Part shown: one piece after another, positions 17,720 to 26,104 of the stretch | Layout: every line of letters begins with the position of its first letter | How positions within the stretch are numbered: the first letter of the stretch is position 1 | Source of the DNA: CAZAZQ01 sp964489705 | GTDB lineage: Bacteria > Zixibacteria > MSB-5A5 > GN15 > FEB-12 | Reading direction: 5' to 3' | DNA length: 64,000 nt | Assembly: GCA_964489705.1 (NCBI GenBank) | Contig: CAZAZQ010000016.1 | Coordinates: 1 to 64,000, forward strand | Notes under the pieces: model-generated | The model's database searches: none | The model's input: only the letters and a program-made list of their open reading frames with translations | What the model was told of the DNA's origin: nothing | Program-made: the position numbers and the translations under genes

Positions 17720-19423
17720 ATGACCGTAGCGGAAAAGACACACGAAAAGAAAGCAGTCAAATTCGGGGAGTACCTTCTGACCGCCAAAATCGGGCAGGGG
17801 GGAGTGGCGGAAATATACAAAGGACGGCAGGAATCGCTTGACCGGGATGTCGCCATCAAAATTCTCTCTCCCAAACTGACGAACGATCCGGATATCGTCA
17901 GGCGTTTCGAACGGGAATCGCTCGTCATCGCCCGTTTGAATCATCCCAACATCGTTCATGTCATTGACAAGGGGGTCGCGGGAGGTCGGTATTACTTTGT
18001 CATGGAGTACATCGACGGTACCTCCTTGCGCGAAGTTATCGATTCCGACAAGATACCCCTCAAGACCAAGCTGGAGATGATTGTCGAGGTCTGCAAGGCG
18101 CTGGACTACGCTCACAAGAACGGGGTCATCCATCGCGACATCAAACCGACCAACATTCTCATCGATCGACAGGGCAATCCCCGGGTGGCGGACTTCGGCA
18201 TCGCCCAGATTCTGGGAACGCCGGAAAGCGAGATGACCGCTTCCGACGTGGTGATGGGTACTCTTTCGTACATGTCGCCGGAGCAGAAAATCAGCTCCAC
18301 CAACGTCGACCAGACGACCGACATTTACGCTATGGGGATTATCCTTTACGAAATTCTCGTAAAGAAGAAACCGTTCGGCCGTTTCAAGATGCCCTCTGAG
18401 ATAGATCCGAGTATCAGCTCGAAGTTCGACGAAATCATCATGAAGTGTCTGGCACAGGAGCAGAAAGACCGCTACCAAACGGCGGTGCAGCTCAAAGATG
18501 CTATTCTTGAAGCAATGCGCAACGAGTATGCCGCTTCGCCGCGGGATGATTTTTCCATGGGCGGGTCGGAGTCGTTTATCGGGAAGTGCCGTTACCTCGA
18601 TACCATTAAAGAGACCCGTTTCGGGTCGACTATCTTGGTCGAGAACCGGATGAATAAGCGCCTCTATGTCATCAAGCGGCACTACAAAGGCGACGCCGGG
18701 CGCAAGGAAGCAACTCTGCTTTCTTCACTCAAACATAAAAATATCATCAATATTTTCGGTGCCGGTGGGGACAAGAAGTCAACCGTTATCATCTCGGAAT
18801 ATGCCCAGGGTGGTTCGCTTGCCGACCGGATGGTGCGCAAGCACGAGTGGCGCAAGGCGTTCGACATCATTGTGGCGGTTGCTGCCGGTCTGGACTTTGC
18901 TCACAAGAACAATATCATTCACGGTAATTTGCGCCCGTCGAATATTCTGTTCAGCGCCGATGAAGTGGTCAAGCTCTGTGATTTCGGGATGCCGGTACAT
19001 TACGACAGTCCCCGTAAACGGAACTGGTACAGTCCGCCGGAACGGAAGAAATCACGCCACGGCGACATCTACGCCATGGGAGTGATATTGCACCAGATGT
19101 TGACAGGGCGCAATCCCGGCTATGACAGCGCCGACAACTTGCTGCTGGACGATGTCAAAGACTCCCTGCCGCCGGAAGTCTGCACCATGCTTTCCAAGCT
19201 GCTTGCTATTCGGGTGGCTCGTCGCTATCAGACATGCGAAGAGTTCATCCAGGATTGGGATGATTTTTACCAGCGCTACCAAGCCGCTCAGAAGCCGAAA
19301 CCGGTCGATGAACCCCCGGTTGAAAAAGTGGAGAAACAAAGCCCTGTCCTTCTCTATGTTTTGGTGGCGGTTGGTATCGTTATAACCGTTATCGGTATCT
19401 ATCTTTTCTGGGGAAAGTTTTAA
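17720..19423 (+). CDS. Membrane-anchored Ser/Thr kinase with tandem pseudokinase domain
   Basis: 567 residues. The first domain (about 15-275) is a complete Hanks-type kinase: glycine loop IGQGGVAEIYKG, VAIKIL lysine, HRDIKPTN catalytic loop, DFG, and GTLSYMSPEQ. The second (about 285-520) has the same fold with VIKRH, DFG and SPPERK, but the catalytic loop is HGNLRPSN: the Asp is replaced, so it should be inactive. A proline-rich linker and one membrane helix (about 543-562) end the protein, with almost nothing outside. The first domain probably phosphorylates cytoplasmic targets; the second probably regulates it or docks a substrate. It follows a terminator and appears monocistronic. Confidence 0.9.
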   Translation: MTVAEKTHEKKAVKFGEYLLTAKIGQGGVAEIYKGRQESLDRDVAIKILSPKLTNDPDIVRRFERESLVIARLNHPNIVHVIDKGVAGGRYYFVMEYIDGTSLREVIDSDKIPLKTKLEMIVEVCKALDYAHKNGVIHRDIKPTNILIDRQGNPRVADFGIAQILGTPESEMTASDVVMGTLSYMSPEQKISSTNVDQTTDIYAMGIILYEILVKKKPFGRFKMPSEIDPSISSKFDEIIMKCLAQEQKDRYQTAVQLKDAILEAMRNEYAASPRDDFSMGGSESFIGKCRYLDTIKETRFGSTILVENRMNKRLYVIKRHYKGDAGRKEATLLSSLKHKNIINIFGAGGDKKSTVIISEYAQGGSLADRMVRKHEWRKAFDIIVAVAAGLDFAHKNNIIHGNLRPSNILFSADEVVKLCDFGMPVHYDSPRKRNWYSPPERKKSRHGDIYAMGVILHQMLTGRNPGYDSADNLLLDDVKDSLPPEVCTMLSKLLAIRVARRYQTCEEFIQDWDDFYQRYQAAQKPKPVDEPPVEKVEKQSPVLLYVLVAVGIVITVIGIYLFWGKF

Positions 19424-19466
19424 GCGGCATCCCACATCTGCCCCACAATTTTCTTCTAAGTCATTT

Positions 19467-19536
19467 GTAGGGAAGATCTCGGAGAGATCTGCCAAAGGGC
19501 TGAAAAGATGGCAGGTCTGTCCCAGACCATGCCCTA
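19467..19536 (+). repeat. Dispersed two-hairpin repeat, full copy B
   Basis: Same element as at 53-121: GTAGGG, AGATCTCGGAGAGATCT, TGCCA, linker, TGGCA, GGTCTGTCCCAGACC, ATGCCCTAC. The ends GTAGGG and CCCTAC are inverted, so the whole unit can also fold on itself. Confidence 0.8.
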
Positions 19537-19566
19537 CTGTCACTCTCCAAATACGGCAACGAGTAG

Positions 19567-19631
19567 TGGGAGGGTCTCGAAGAGACCCGGCATAATAAAT
19601 AAAAGGCAGATCCGTTCCGGGGCTTACCTAC
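19567..19631 (+). repeat. Dispersed two-hairpin repeat, diverged copy
   Basis: GGGTCTCGAAGAGACCC hairpin, A/T linker, then GGCAGATCCGTTCCGG and a diverged end TACCTACC. Directly follows copy B, so two copies lie in tandem downstream of purH. Confidence 0.6.
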
Positions 19632-19639
19632 CGACTGAC

Positions 19640-21211
19640 TTAGTGCTTGAAGTGACGGGTTCCGGTGAAGACCATGGCAACATTCGCCTTGTCCGCTGCC
19701 GCAATGGCGTTTTCGTCCCCTTTGGAGCCGCCCGGCTGGATAATTGCCGTCACGCCCGCATCAGTCGCCACTTCCACCGCATCCGGCATGGGGAAGAAAG
19801 CATCCGACGCCATCACCGCCCCTTTGGCGCGTTCACCGGCTCGTTTGACCGCCATGAAGCTGGAGTCGACCCGCGAGGTTTGTCCCATCCCGATGCCAAC
19901 GGTGGCATTGCCTTTCGCTAGCACGATAGCATTGGACTTGGTATGTTTGACCACTTTCCAAGCAAACAGGAGAGATTTCAGCTCTTCCGGAGTCGGTGCC
20001 CGTTTGGTGACGACCTTGAGCGAAGATTCCAACGTGACGATGTCGTCGGCAGTCTGTACCAACAAGCCGCCGCGGATGTAGCGGTAAACCATCTGGTTTT
20101 TCATTCTTCCCTTGGTGATGTCGGGAAGCGCCAGCAGGCGTCGGTTTTTCTTTTTCTTGAGCAACGCCAACGCTTCCTCGGTAAACGACGGCGCCAAGAT
20201 ACACTCGACGAAAGGCGTCTCATGCAAGAGCTTCGCGGTCGCCATGTCAATTTCCTTGTTCAACCCGATGATGGAACCATAGGCAGAGAGAGGATCGCTC
20301 TCGTAGGCAAGTTTGTAGGCTTCGGCAAGCGTTTCACCGACGGCTGCGCCGCAGGGGTTGGCATGCTTCAAGACGCAGGCAAACGGCTCCTGAAAATCCA
20401 AGAGCATGTCCAGGCAGGCATCGAGGTCATTGTAGTTATTATATGACAGCTCCTTACCGGAGAGCACCTCGGCGGAAAGAAGGGAAGCGGCGGTGTAGCC
20501 GTCTTTTGCGTATATCGACGCCTTTTGGTGAGGATTTTCACCGTAGCGGAGCTTGGAACGGAAGGTAAAGTTCAAACAGAGCCGCTTCGGGAACATGATT
20601 CCTTCTTCTTCTTTGCCGCCGGCAAAATATCCGGCGACGGCAGCGTCGTATTGAGCAGTCAACGCAAAGGCCTTGGCGGCGCACTCCCGCCGGAAAGCAA
20701 GCTCGGTGGTGCCGTCGTGCTCTTTCATCTGCTCCAAAAGCGTCTCGTAATCAGCCGGGTCGGTCACGACGGTGACACTTTCAAAGTTCTTTGCCGCCGC
20801 CCGCACCATCGTCGGTCCGCCGATGTCGATATTTTCGATAATTTCCGCTTCGTCGGCGTCTACTTTTGCTAAGGTCTGCTGAAAGGGATAGAGGTTGACC
20901 ACAACCAAATCGATAAAGCGATACTCCAATTCCCGCATCTGGTCAACATCGTCTTGATTATCCCGGCGGCACAAAATGCCCGCATGAACTTTGGGGTGAA
21001 GGGTTTTGACCCGCCCTCCGAGGATTTCCGGCGCCCCGGTAAACGTCGAGACGGAAATCGCCTGGACTCCGGCTTCTTTCAAACGCTTGAGCGTCCCGCC
21101 GGTGGAAATAATCTCCACGCCCATCTCTTGCAACTTCATCCCGAGCTCTTCGATGCCGGTTTTGTCGGAAACCGAAAGAACAGCCCGCTTTATCTTAACC
21201 AGGTCTTCCAT
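19640..21211 (-). CDS. purH: Bifunctional AICAR transformylase/IMP cyclohydrolase
   Basis: 523 residues, full length. Catalyses the last two steps of IMP synthesis. The N-terminal MGS-like cyclohydrolase domain begins RAVLSVSDKTGIEELG and contains STGGTLKRL and GGRVKTLHPKVHAG; the C-terminal transformylase domain has LRYGENPHQKA, LSYNNYNDLDA and the KHANPCG motif. Last of purN-purC-purH, five nucleotides after purC. Confidence 0.97.
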   Translation of the reverse strand: MEDLVKIKRAVLSVSDKTGIEELGMKLQEMGVEIISTGGTLKRLKEAGVQAISVSTFTGAPEILGGRVKTLHPKVHAGILCRRDNQDDVDQMRELEYRFIDLVVVNLYPFQQTLAKVDADEAEIIENIDIGGPTMVRAAAKNFESVTVVTDPADYETLLEQMKEHDGTTELAFRRECAAKAFALTAQYDAAVAGYFAGGKEEEGIMFPKRLCLNFTFRSKLRYGENPHQKASIYAKDGYTAASLLSAEVLSGKELSYNNYNDLDACLDMLLDFQEPFACVLKHANPCGAAVGETLAEAYKLAYESDPLSAYGSIIGLNKEIDMATAKLLHETPFVECILAPSFTEEALALLKKKKNRRLLALPDITKGRMKNQMVYRYIRGGLLVQTADDIVTLESSLKVVTKRAPTPEELKSLLFAWKVVKHTKSNAIVLAKGNATVGIGMGQTSRVDSSFMAVKRAGERAKGAVMASDAFFPMPDAVEVATDAGVTAIIQPGGSKGDENAIAAADKANVAMVFTGTRHFKH

Positions 21212-21216
21212 AATTC

Positions 21217-22113
21217 TTACCTACCTGTTAACAATTTCTGCACCAGTCGGTACCGCTCCGCCGAGGCTTGTACCACTTCCTCGGGCAATTCCGGCGCCGG
21301 TGGTTTTTTGTCCCATTGTATGTTGTCGAGATAGTCACGAATCGGCTGCTTGTCAAGGGAGGGCTGGCTTCTGCCGACCTGGTACTGGTCGACGGGCCAA
21401 AAGCGGCTCGAATCGGGGGAGAGCACTTCATCGATGAGAATGAATTTCCCGTCCTTGAAGCCGAACTCAAACTTGGTGTCGGCAATGATGATTCCCTTGG
21501 ACAAAGCATAGTCCGCCGCCTTGGTATATATCGCCAACGACTTCTCGCGGCACAGCTCGGCGGTTTCCTTGCCGATTAACGAAACCAGTTGGTCGAAGCT
21601 GATATTTTCATCGTGTCCTTGTTCGTTTTTCGTCGAGGGGGTAAAAATCGGTTCCGGCAGTTTTCCCGATTCCTGCAAATCCTCCGGGAAGGTAAAACCG
21701 TGAACGGTATTGGAACCTGCTTGACGGGCGGCTTTCAGCTCTTTCCACATGGAACCGGAAATGTACCCTCGAACGATACATTCGCAGTCAACCCGCTCCG
21801 CTTTGACGACGAGCATGGAGCGACCTTCCAATTGCTCACGATACGCCCGAAGCGGTTCCGGATACTCGTCGATATGTGCCGTCAAAAGATGGTTGTCGAC
21901 CACATCCTTGAGAAAATCGAACCAAAACAACGACATTGCCGTCAATACTTTTCCTTTGCCGGGGATGCCGTTCGGCAGGACAACGTCAAACGCCGAGATT
22001 CGGTCGGTGGCGACAAACAACAGGGTGTCACCCAAATCGTATACATCCCGCACCTTGCCGCGGACTTTCAAGGGGTATTCTTTGATTTCCGTTTTCATGA
22101 CTACGTCAGTCAT
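21217..22113 (-). CDS. purC: Phosphoribosylaminoimidazole-succinocarboxamide (SAICAR) synthase
   Basis: 298 residues. ATP-dependent ligation of aspartate to CAIR. GKVRDVYDLGD, ATDRISAFDVV, ECIVRGYISGSMWKE and DTKFEFG are diagnostic; the length fits the longer, yeast-like branch. I keep the ATG at 22113 because GAGGTGAATA precedes it; this makes an 8-nt overlap with purN, typical of coupled genes. Confidence 0.96.
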   Translation of the reverse strand: MTDVVMKTEIKEYPLKVRGKVRDVYDLGDTLLFVATDRISAFDVVLPNGIPGKGKVLTAMSLFWFDFLKDVVDNHLLTAHIDEYPEPLRAYREQLEGRSMLVVKAERVDCECIVRGYISGSMWKELKAARQAGSNTVHGFTFPEDLQESGKLPEPIFTPSTKNEQGHDENISFDQLVSLIGKETAELCREKSLAIYTKAADYALSKGIIIADTKFEFGFKDGKFILIDEVLSPDSSRFWPVDQYQVGRSQPSLDKQPIRDYLDNIQWDKKPPAPELPEEVVQASAERYRLVQKLLTGR

Positions 22114-22726
22114 TATTCACCTCATACTCTCCCCGGATGAGCTTATGCAGCACCCGCGGATACAGTTTATGTTCTTGTTCCAACACTCGTTGCGCCAGCG
22201 TTTCGGGAGTATCGTCCGGCAGTACCGGGACGCGAACCTGGGCGAGGATTTTCCCGTGGTCGTATATTTCATCCACCAAGTGAACCGTCACGCCTGATTC
22301 TTTCTCGCCCGCCGCAATGACCGCTTCGTGGACATGGTGTCCGTACATCCCCTTCCCCCCGAACTTCGGCAGCAACGCCGGGTGGATATTGACGATACGC
22401 TTGGGAAACGCCTTGACTATTTGGGAAGGAAGAAGCCGCAGATAACCGGCTAAGGCAATGTAGTCGACTTCCTTTTCCTTGAGAAGAGCAAGCAAATGGG
22501 AAGCGGCTTCGTCAGGAGATGAAAACTTCTTGGGTTTGAAGACAAACGTCTCGATACCTTCGTTCTTCGCCCGAGTCAGCCCGTACGCCTTGGAGGAACT
22601 GGAAACGACCAAAACAATTTCCGCCGCCAAAATACCCGCCTTGGTTCCGTCAATCAACGCCTGCAGGTTGCTTCCTCCGCCCGAGATGAAAACGGCGACC
22701 CTGGCTTTTCGTTGTTCGTCACTCAC
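22106..22726 (-). CDS. purN: Phosphoribosylglycinamide formyltransferase
   Basis: 206 residues from a GTG start at 22726. Transfers formyl from 10-formyl-THF to GAR. ARVAVFISGGGSNLQALID opens the Rossmann fold; NIHPALLP, the HHVHEAV histidine region and GVTVHLVDE are the catalytic segments. Longer in-frame starts up to 22912 add a basic, non-homologous leader, whereas the GTG is preceded by AGAGAGGA. First gene of the three-gene purine operon. Confidence 0.92.
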   Translation of the reverse strand: MSDEQRKARVAVFISGGGSNLQALIDGTKAGILAAEIVLVVSSSSKAYGLTRAKNEGIETFVFKPKKFSSPDEAASHLLALLKEKEVDYIALAGYLRLLPSQIVKAFPKRIVNIHPALLPKFGGKGMYGHHVHEAVIAAGEKESGVTVHLVDEIYDHGKILAQVRVPVLPDDTPETLAQRVLEQEHKLYPRVLHKLIRGEYEVNND

Positions 22727-22962
22727 CGAAACAAAGTCCTCTCTCTTGTGACGTTCCCGCCGCCCACGACGGCTTTTCCGCTCACTTCCACCTTCCACCA
22801 GCAGCCTGCCGGTGAAGCAGAAATATAATGGCAAACCAAGCGGTGTCAATTCTGATTGGGAGGGGAAAAACAAGAAGCCTCGTCGGTACCATCGTATCTT
22901 TCTCCCACCCAACCGCTTAGCGTGAAGGAGAGAGAAAAGGGATAGTCAAAAAAACCATACGT

Positions 22963-23775
22963 TTACGTTGAAGTCCCGATATTTTCCAAAAAGTGCGCCA
23001 CTTCTTCGTTGAACTTGTCCGGCGCTTCGAGGTTTATCATGTGTCCGACTCCGGGAAAGACAACCAAGCGGCTATGAGGGATGCGTTCGCGGAGAAAAGT
23101 CGACAAAGGGAAAAAGATATGATCAAGCTCTCCCGTTAAAATCAGCGTCGGGATAGTGATGGCATGGACGCGGGGAAGATCTTCTTCTTTGGGATATTTG
23201 CCCCGTTGAGGGTCGCGCCACACCGCCCCGGAATAGTCATCCATCATTTGCTCGAGAAACTCTTTTATCTGTCGCTTCTCTTCGGGATACCAACTGAGAG
23301 TAACTTCCTTCCACTTTTGACGAGCGGCTTCCACGCCGTGCTCGCGGGCGATACGGTCAATCATCGACAATTTTTTACCTGCTTGATAGCCTGCGGCGCT
23401 GGTGCTTGCCAACGTCAGAGAAGCCAGGCGGTTTTGGTAAGTCAAGGCAAACCCGATGCCGGTCGAGCCGCCCATCGACAACCCGACCAAATGGAAACGC
23501 TCTATTTGGAGATAATCCACCAGTTGCTTTAATTCTTCCACTCGATGAGCCCGACTGTAATCTGTCGGAGGGTCCCCCGATAATCCATGTCCACGCGAAT
23601 CAAAAACAATCACCCGGTAGCGTCGGCGAAAAAATTCCACCTGCCGTTGCCACATCCGTCTATCCAAACTGAAACCGTGGAGAAAGACTATCGGCACCGT
23701 GCTCTTTAATGCATCTTCCGACGGGGAATACTCTTCATAATACAACGAGTAGGTTTTCAAATCCAGGTACGGCAT
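22963..23775 (-). CDS. Alpha/beta hydrolase
   Basis: 270 residues. Oxyanion loop FLHGFSLDRRMW, nucleophile elbow GLSMGGS (Ser about 105), late Asp in LTGELDHIF and His in GVGHMINLE. Closest in style to 3-oxoadipate enol-lactonase and related C-C or ester hydrolases; the substrate cannot be assigned. Stands alone between purN and lexA, same strand. Confidence 0.85.
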   Translation of the reverse strand: MPYLDLKTYSLYYEEYSPSEDALKSTVPIVFLHGFSLDRRMWQRQVEFFRRRYRVIVFDSRGHGLSGDPPTDYSRAHRVEELKQLVDYLQIERFHLVGLSMGGSTGIGFALTYQNRLASLTLASTSAAGYQAGKKLSMIDRIAREHGVEAARQKWKEVTLSWYPEEKRQIKEFLEQMMDDYSGAVWRDPQRGKYPKEEDLPRVHAITIPTLILTGELDHIFFPLSTFLRERIPHSRLVVFPGVGHMINLEAPDKFNEEVAHFLENIGTST

Positions 23776-23814
23776 AGCTGCGACAAAATTCCACTGAAAA
23801 GGCTGGGAGTGCTC

Positions 23815-24438
23815 CTACTGCATTTTTCTTAATAACCCGACGACCTTACCGGCAAGGCGAAACTCTCCCGAGCCTTTCCGGACGATAATCGGCTCGAATT
23901 CTTCATTCTCCGGCTCCAGCCGAACGGTGTTCCCCTGGGGATAATACCGCTTAACGGTCGCTTCTCCTTCGATAACGGCAACGACGATATCGCCCTTTTG
24001 CGCCACCTGTTGCTTTTTCACAATGACGATATCGCCATCGAGGATACCGGCGTTTTTCATCGAGTCGCCGACTACCCGCAAGGTAAACGTATCCCCACGG
24101 GGAAGGAAAGAACGGTCGAGGGCGATTTCTCCCTCGATGTTTTCGATAGCATCGATAGGCTCACCGGCAGGAACCGTTCCGACCAGCGGCACTCGTCCAA
24201 TCGCAGCCGGAGGGTGCACCAGCTCGAGCCCGCGGGAAATAAAGCGCTCTTTTTTCAAGTAACCTTTTCTGATGAGAGCATTCAAATGAGTCCGCACACC
24301 GTTAGTGGAAGTGATACCAAAATGCCGCCCAATTTCCCGCACCGTCGGAGAGTGACCGCGGGTGGTAATTTGCTCTCGAATATACTCCAAAATCGCCCGC
24401 TGCTTTTCCGTCAGCGGTTGCTTCAACGGCGCCATCAT
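23815..24438 (-). CDS. lexA: LexA repressor, SOS regulator
   Basis: 207 residues. N-terminal winged helix (LTEKQRAILEYI, HSPTVREIGRHFG) and C-terminal self-cleavage domain with the VPAGEP cleavage site, GDSM nucleophile Ser and ATVKRYY Lys. Represses DNA-repair genes and is cleaved upon RecA activation. An in-frame ORF extends to 24687, but the extra 83 residues are not LexA-like and run through the promoter and SOS box, so the start is the ATG at 24438 or the next codon, 24435. A candidate operator lies within its own promoter, implying autoregulation. Confidence 0.95.
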   Translation of the reverse strand: MMAPLKQPLTEKQRAILEYIREQITTRGHSPTVREIGRHFGITSTNGVRTHLNALIRKGYLKKERFISRGLELVHPPAAIGRVPLVGTVPAGEPIDAIENIEGEIALDRSFLPRGDTFTLRVVGDSMKNAGILDGDIVIVKKQQVAQKGDIVVAVIEGEATVKRYYPQGNTVRLEPENEEFEPIIVRKGSGEFRLAGKVVGLLRKMQ

Positions 24439-24481
24439 TGCCTTGTTACCTTTTTTCCGATTCCACGCATGTCCTATCTGA

Positions 24482-24510
24482 TAAATACTGCTCATTTGTA
24501 CAGGAGTCAA
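24482..24510 (-). promoter_or_regulatory. lexA promoter
   Basis: Minus strand TTGACT, 17 nt, TATTTA. The predicted start near 24475 gives a leader of about 37 nt. The spacer is filled by the SOS box at 24488-24503. Confidence 0.7.
24488..24503. promoter_or_regulatory. Candidate SOS box (LexA operator)
   Basis: CTGCTCATTTGTACAG: CTG-N10-CAG, the spacing of the Escherichia coli LexA box (CTGT-N8-ACAG, one half-site base off). It sits between -35 and -10 of lexA, the ideal place for repression. Confidence 0.65.
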
Positions 24511-24582
24511 GCAAAAACGAAGAGAAAAAGGTGAAAAGTGAAACGGACGTTTTTTGTGGACGATAGGACCCATGCCCCCTGC

Positions 24583-24611
24583 TTGACAGTATAAATTGAT
24601 AAACATAGTTT
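24583..24611 (+). promoter_or_regulatory. Candidate promoter of the P-loop kinase gene
   Basis: TTGACA, 17 nt, TAGTTT. Perfect -35, weak -10. The start would fall on the ATG at 24619. Confidence 0.4.
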
Positions 24612-24618
24612 TTTTGTG

Positions 24619-25164
24619 ATGATACCGAAAATCGTTATTACCGGAGCGCCCGCCTCCGGGAAAACGGAGGTGTGGAAAAGGCTCCAAGAAGAAACCGAAT
24701 TTGCTTCCTTTCTCTTTTTTGAAGAGTTGGCGCGCCGCCTATTGGAAGAAAACCCCGCCTACCGGGAGAACTGGCAGCAGTTTCATCTGGAAATCTACCG
24801 CCGCCAAGTAGCACGGGAAGATGCCAATCCCGATCGTCCGTTTATAACCGATCGCGGTACGGTGGATGCGTTTGCCTTTCATCCGGAAACCATGCTCCGT
24901 GTCGGCACGACCTTGGACAGAGAATACCGCCGCTACACCGGCGTCATTCAGCTTGGCAGCAGCGCCGCCTTGGGAGAAGAGTTCTACCAACAGGACAACA
25001 TCCGAACCGAAACGATCGGAGAAGTTTTAGCGATTGAAAAATCAATCCGGCACGTGTGGGCTCGCCATCCCCGTTACCGGTTCATCCCGGCGGAACCGAA
25101 TTTCGAAAAAAAGTACCTTACCTGTCTGACCATCTTGCGGGAAATGATAGGCAAAGGAAAATAA
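24619..25164 (+). CDS. P-loop ATPase/kinase (AAA_28-like)
   Basis: 181 residues. A Walker A loop, GAPASGKTE, is at the very N-terminus; DRG (about residue 75) and the size fit small nucleotide-binding proteins related to NadR-type and other nucleoside-kinase-like ATPases (AAA_28). The substrate is unknown. Divergently transcribed from lexA; nadC lies tail-to-tail 6 nt away. No Shine-Dalgarno is visible; a GTG three bases upstream is the only alternative start. Confidence 0.7.
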   Translation: MIPKIVITGAPASGKTEVWKRLQEETEFASFLFFEELARRLLEENPAYRENWQQFHLEIYRRQVAREDANPDRPFITDRGTVDAFAFHPETMLRVGTTLDREYRRYTGVIQLGSSAALGEEFYQQDNIRTETIGEVLAIEKSIRHVWARHPRYRFIPAEPNFEKKYLTCLTILREMIGKGK

Positions 25165-25170
25165 GGAAGT

Positions 25171-26049
25171 TCACTCCACTCGAAGGCTGAAATCACTGGC
25201 GGGAGCGGAATGGGTCAACGCTCCGATGGAAATAAAATCCACGCCCGTCGCTGCAATTTCGGCAACATTTTCAAGGGAAACGTTCCCCGACGCTTCAAGC
25301 AGCACCTCCTTGCGAAGCTTCCGGGCAAGGGTTACCAACTCCCGAAGACTCTCAGGGGTTTGGTTGTCCAAAAGCAAGCGGGAAGCTCCGGCTTGGATTG
25401 CCTCCGTCAATTCCTCCCGGTTGGTCACTTCCACTTCAATCTCCACCGTTTCTGGTGAGACACCGAATTGACGCCGAAAATCTTCCGAACGGAGATACTC
25501 TCGCGCTCGCCTGACCGCTTCCCCTACCGAGCCGACGGTGGCGATGTGGTTGTCTTTAATGAGAACCATATCGTACAGCCCTAGCCGATGGTTGGCACCG
25601 CCGCCGTGTACCACCGCTTCTTTTTCCAGAAGCCGCCACCCCGGCGTCGTTTTGCGGGTGTCCAAAATTTTGCAGGGATGACCGGTGATTTTCTCCACAA
25701 AGCGGGCGGTGAGGCTCGCTACCCCGCTGAGGTGCGCCAAAAAATTCAACGCCGTTCGCTCGGCAACCAACACCGGATGGTTGTACCCCTTGATAGTGAC
25801 AATCGTATCCCCGGGCTGGAAAGAGTCGCCGTCTTGCTTGAGCATATTCAATTCCACGGCGGCATCGACTGTTTTGAAGACCGCTTCGACGGCGCGCATC
25901 CCGGAGAGCACCCCTGCCGACTTGGCGACTATACGGGCGGTGATGGGATTCGGTTCCAAACATGCCAGCGAGGTAATATCCCCCGCTCCGACATCCTCTT
26001 CCAACGCCGCCTTGACCAGGCGGACAAGAGCGTGTTCCAGCTTATCCAT
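25171..26049 (-). CDS. nadC: Nicotinate-nucleotide pyrophosphorylase (quinolinate phosphoribosyltransferase)
   Basis: 292 residues. Converts quinolinate and PRPP to nicotinate mononucleotide in NAD synthesis. EEDVGAGDITS, LNFLAHLSGVASLT, DTRKTTPGWR, GGGANHRLGLYDMVLIKDNH and the EVEVTN/LLDNQ barrel motifs are diagnostic. I use the ATG at 26049 rather than a TTG at 26076, because the promoter -35 overlaps the TTG. nadA and nadB are not in the window. Confidence 0.95.
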   Translation of the reverse strand: MDKLEHALVRLVKAALEEDVGAGDITSLACLEPNPITARIVAKSAGVLSGMRAVEAVFKTVDAAVELNMLKQDGDSFQPGDTIVTIKGYNHPVLVAERTALNFLAHLSGVASLTARFVEKITGHPCKILDTRKTTPGWRLLEKEAVVHGGGANHRLGLYDMVLIKDNHIATVGSVGEAVRRAREYLRSEDFRRQFGVSPETVEIEVEVTNREELTEAIQAGASRLLLDNQTPESLRELVTLARKLRKEVLLEASGNVSLENVAEIAATGVDFISIGALTHSAPASDFSLRVE

Positions 26050-26054
26050 ACCGG

Positions 26055-26083
26055 TAATGAACAGTCCTCTTGGCAATTGTCAA
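26055..26083 (-). promoter_or_regulatory. nadC promoter
   Basis: Minus strand TTGACA, 17 nt, TCATTA, then five nucleotides and the ATG. The -35 lies 3 nt from the oppositely oriented -35 of the KARI-like gene. Confidence 0.5.
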
Positions 26084-26098
26084 TCGAGAAGTTATACT
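26070..26098 (+). promoter_or_regulatory. Promoter of the KARI-like gene, leaderless
   Basis: TTGGCA, 17 nt, TATACT, then exactly six nucleotides to the ATG. Overlaps the nadC promoter region, so RNA polymerase binding at one may exclude the other. Confidence 0.65.
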
Positions 26099-26104
26099 GC
26101 CGGT

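Noticed and set aside
24439..24687. 83-residue N-terminal extension of lexA
   Set aside because: Would cover the promoter and SOS box; normal LexA begins at the winged helix.
25685..26104. N-terminal extension of the KARI-like ORF
   Set aside because: Runs antisense through nadC; the Rossmann start and promoter place the real start at 26105.
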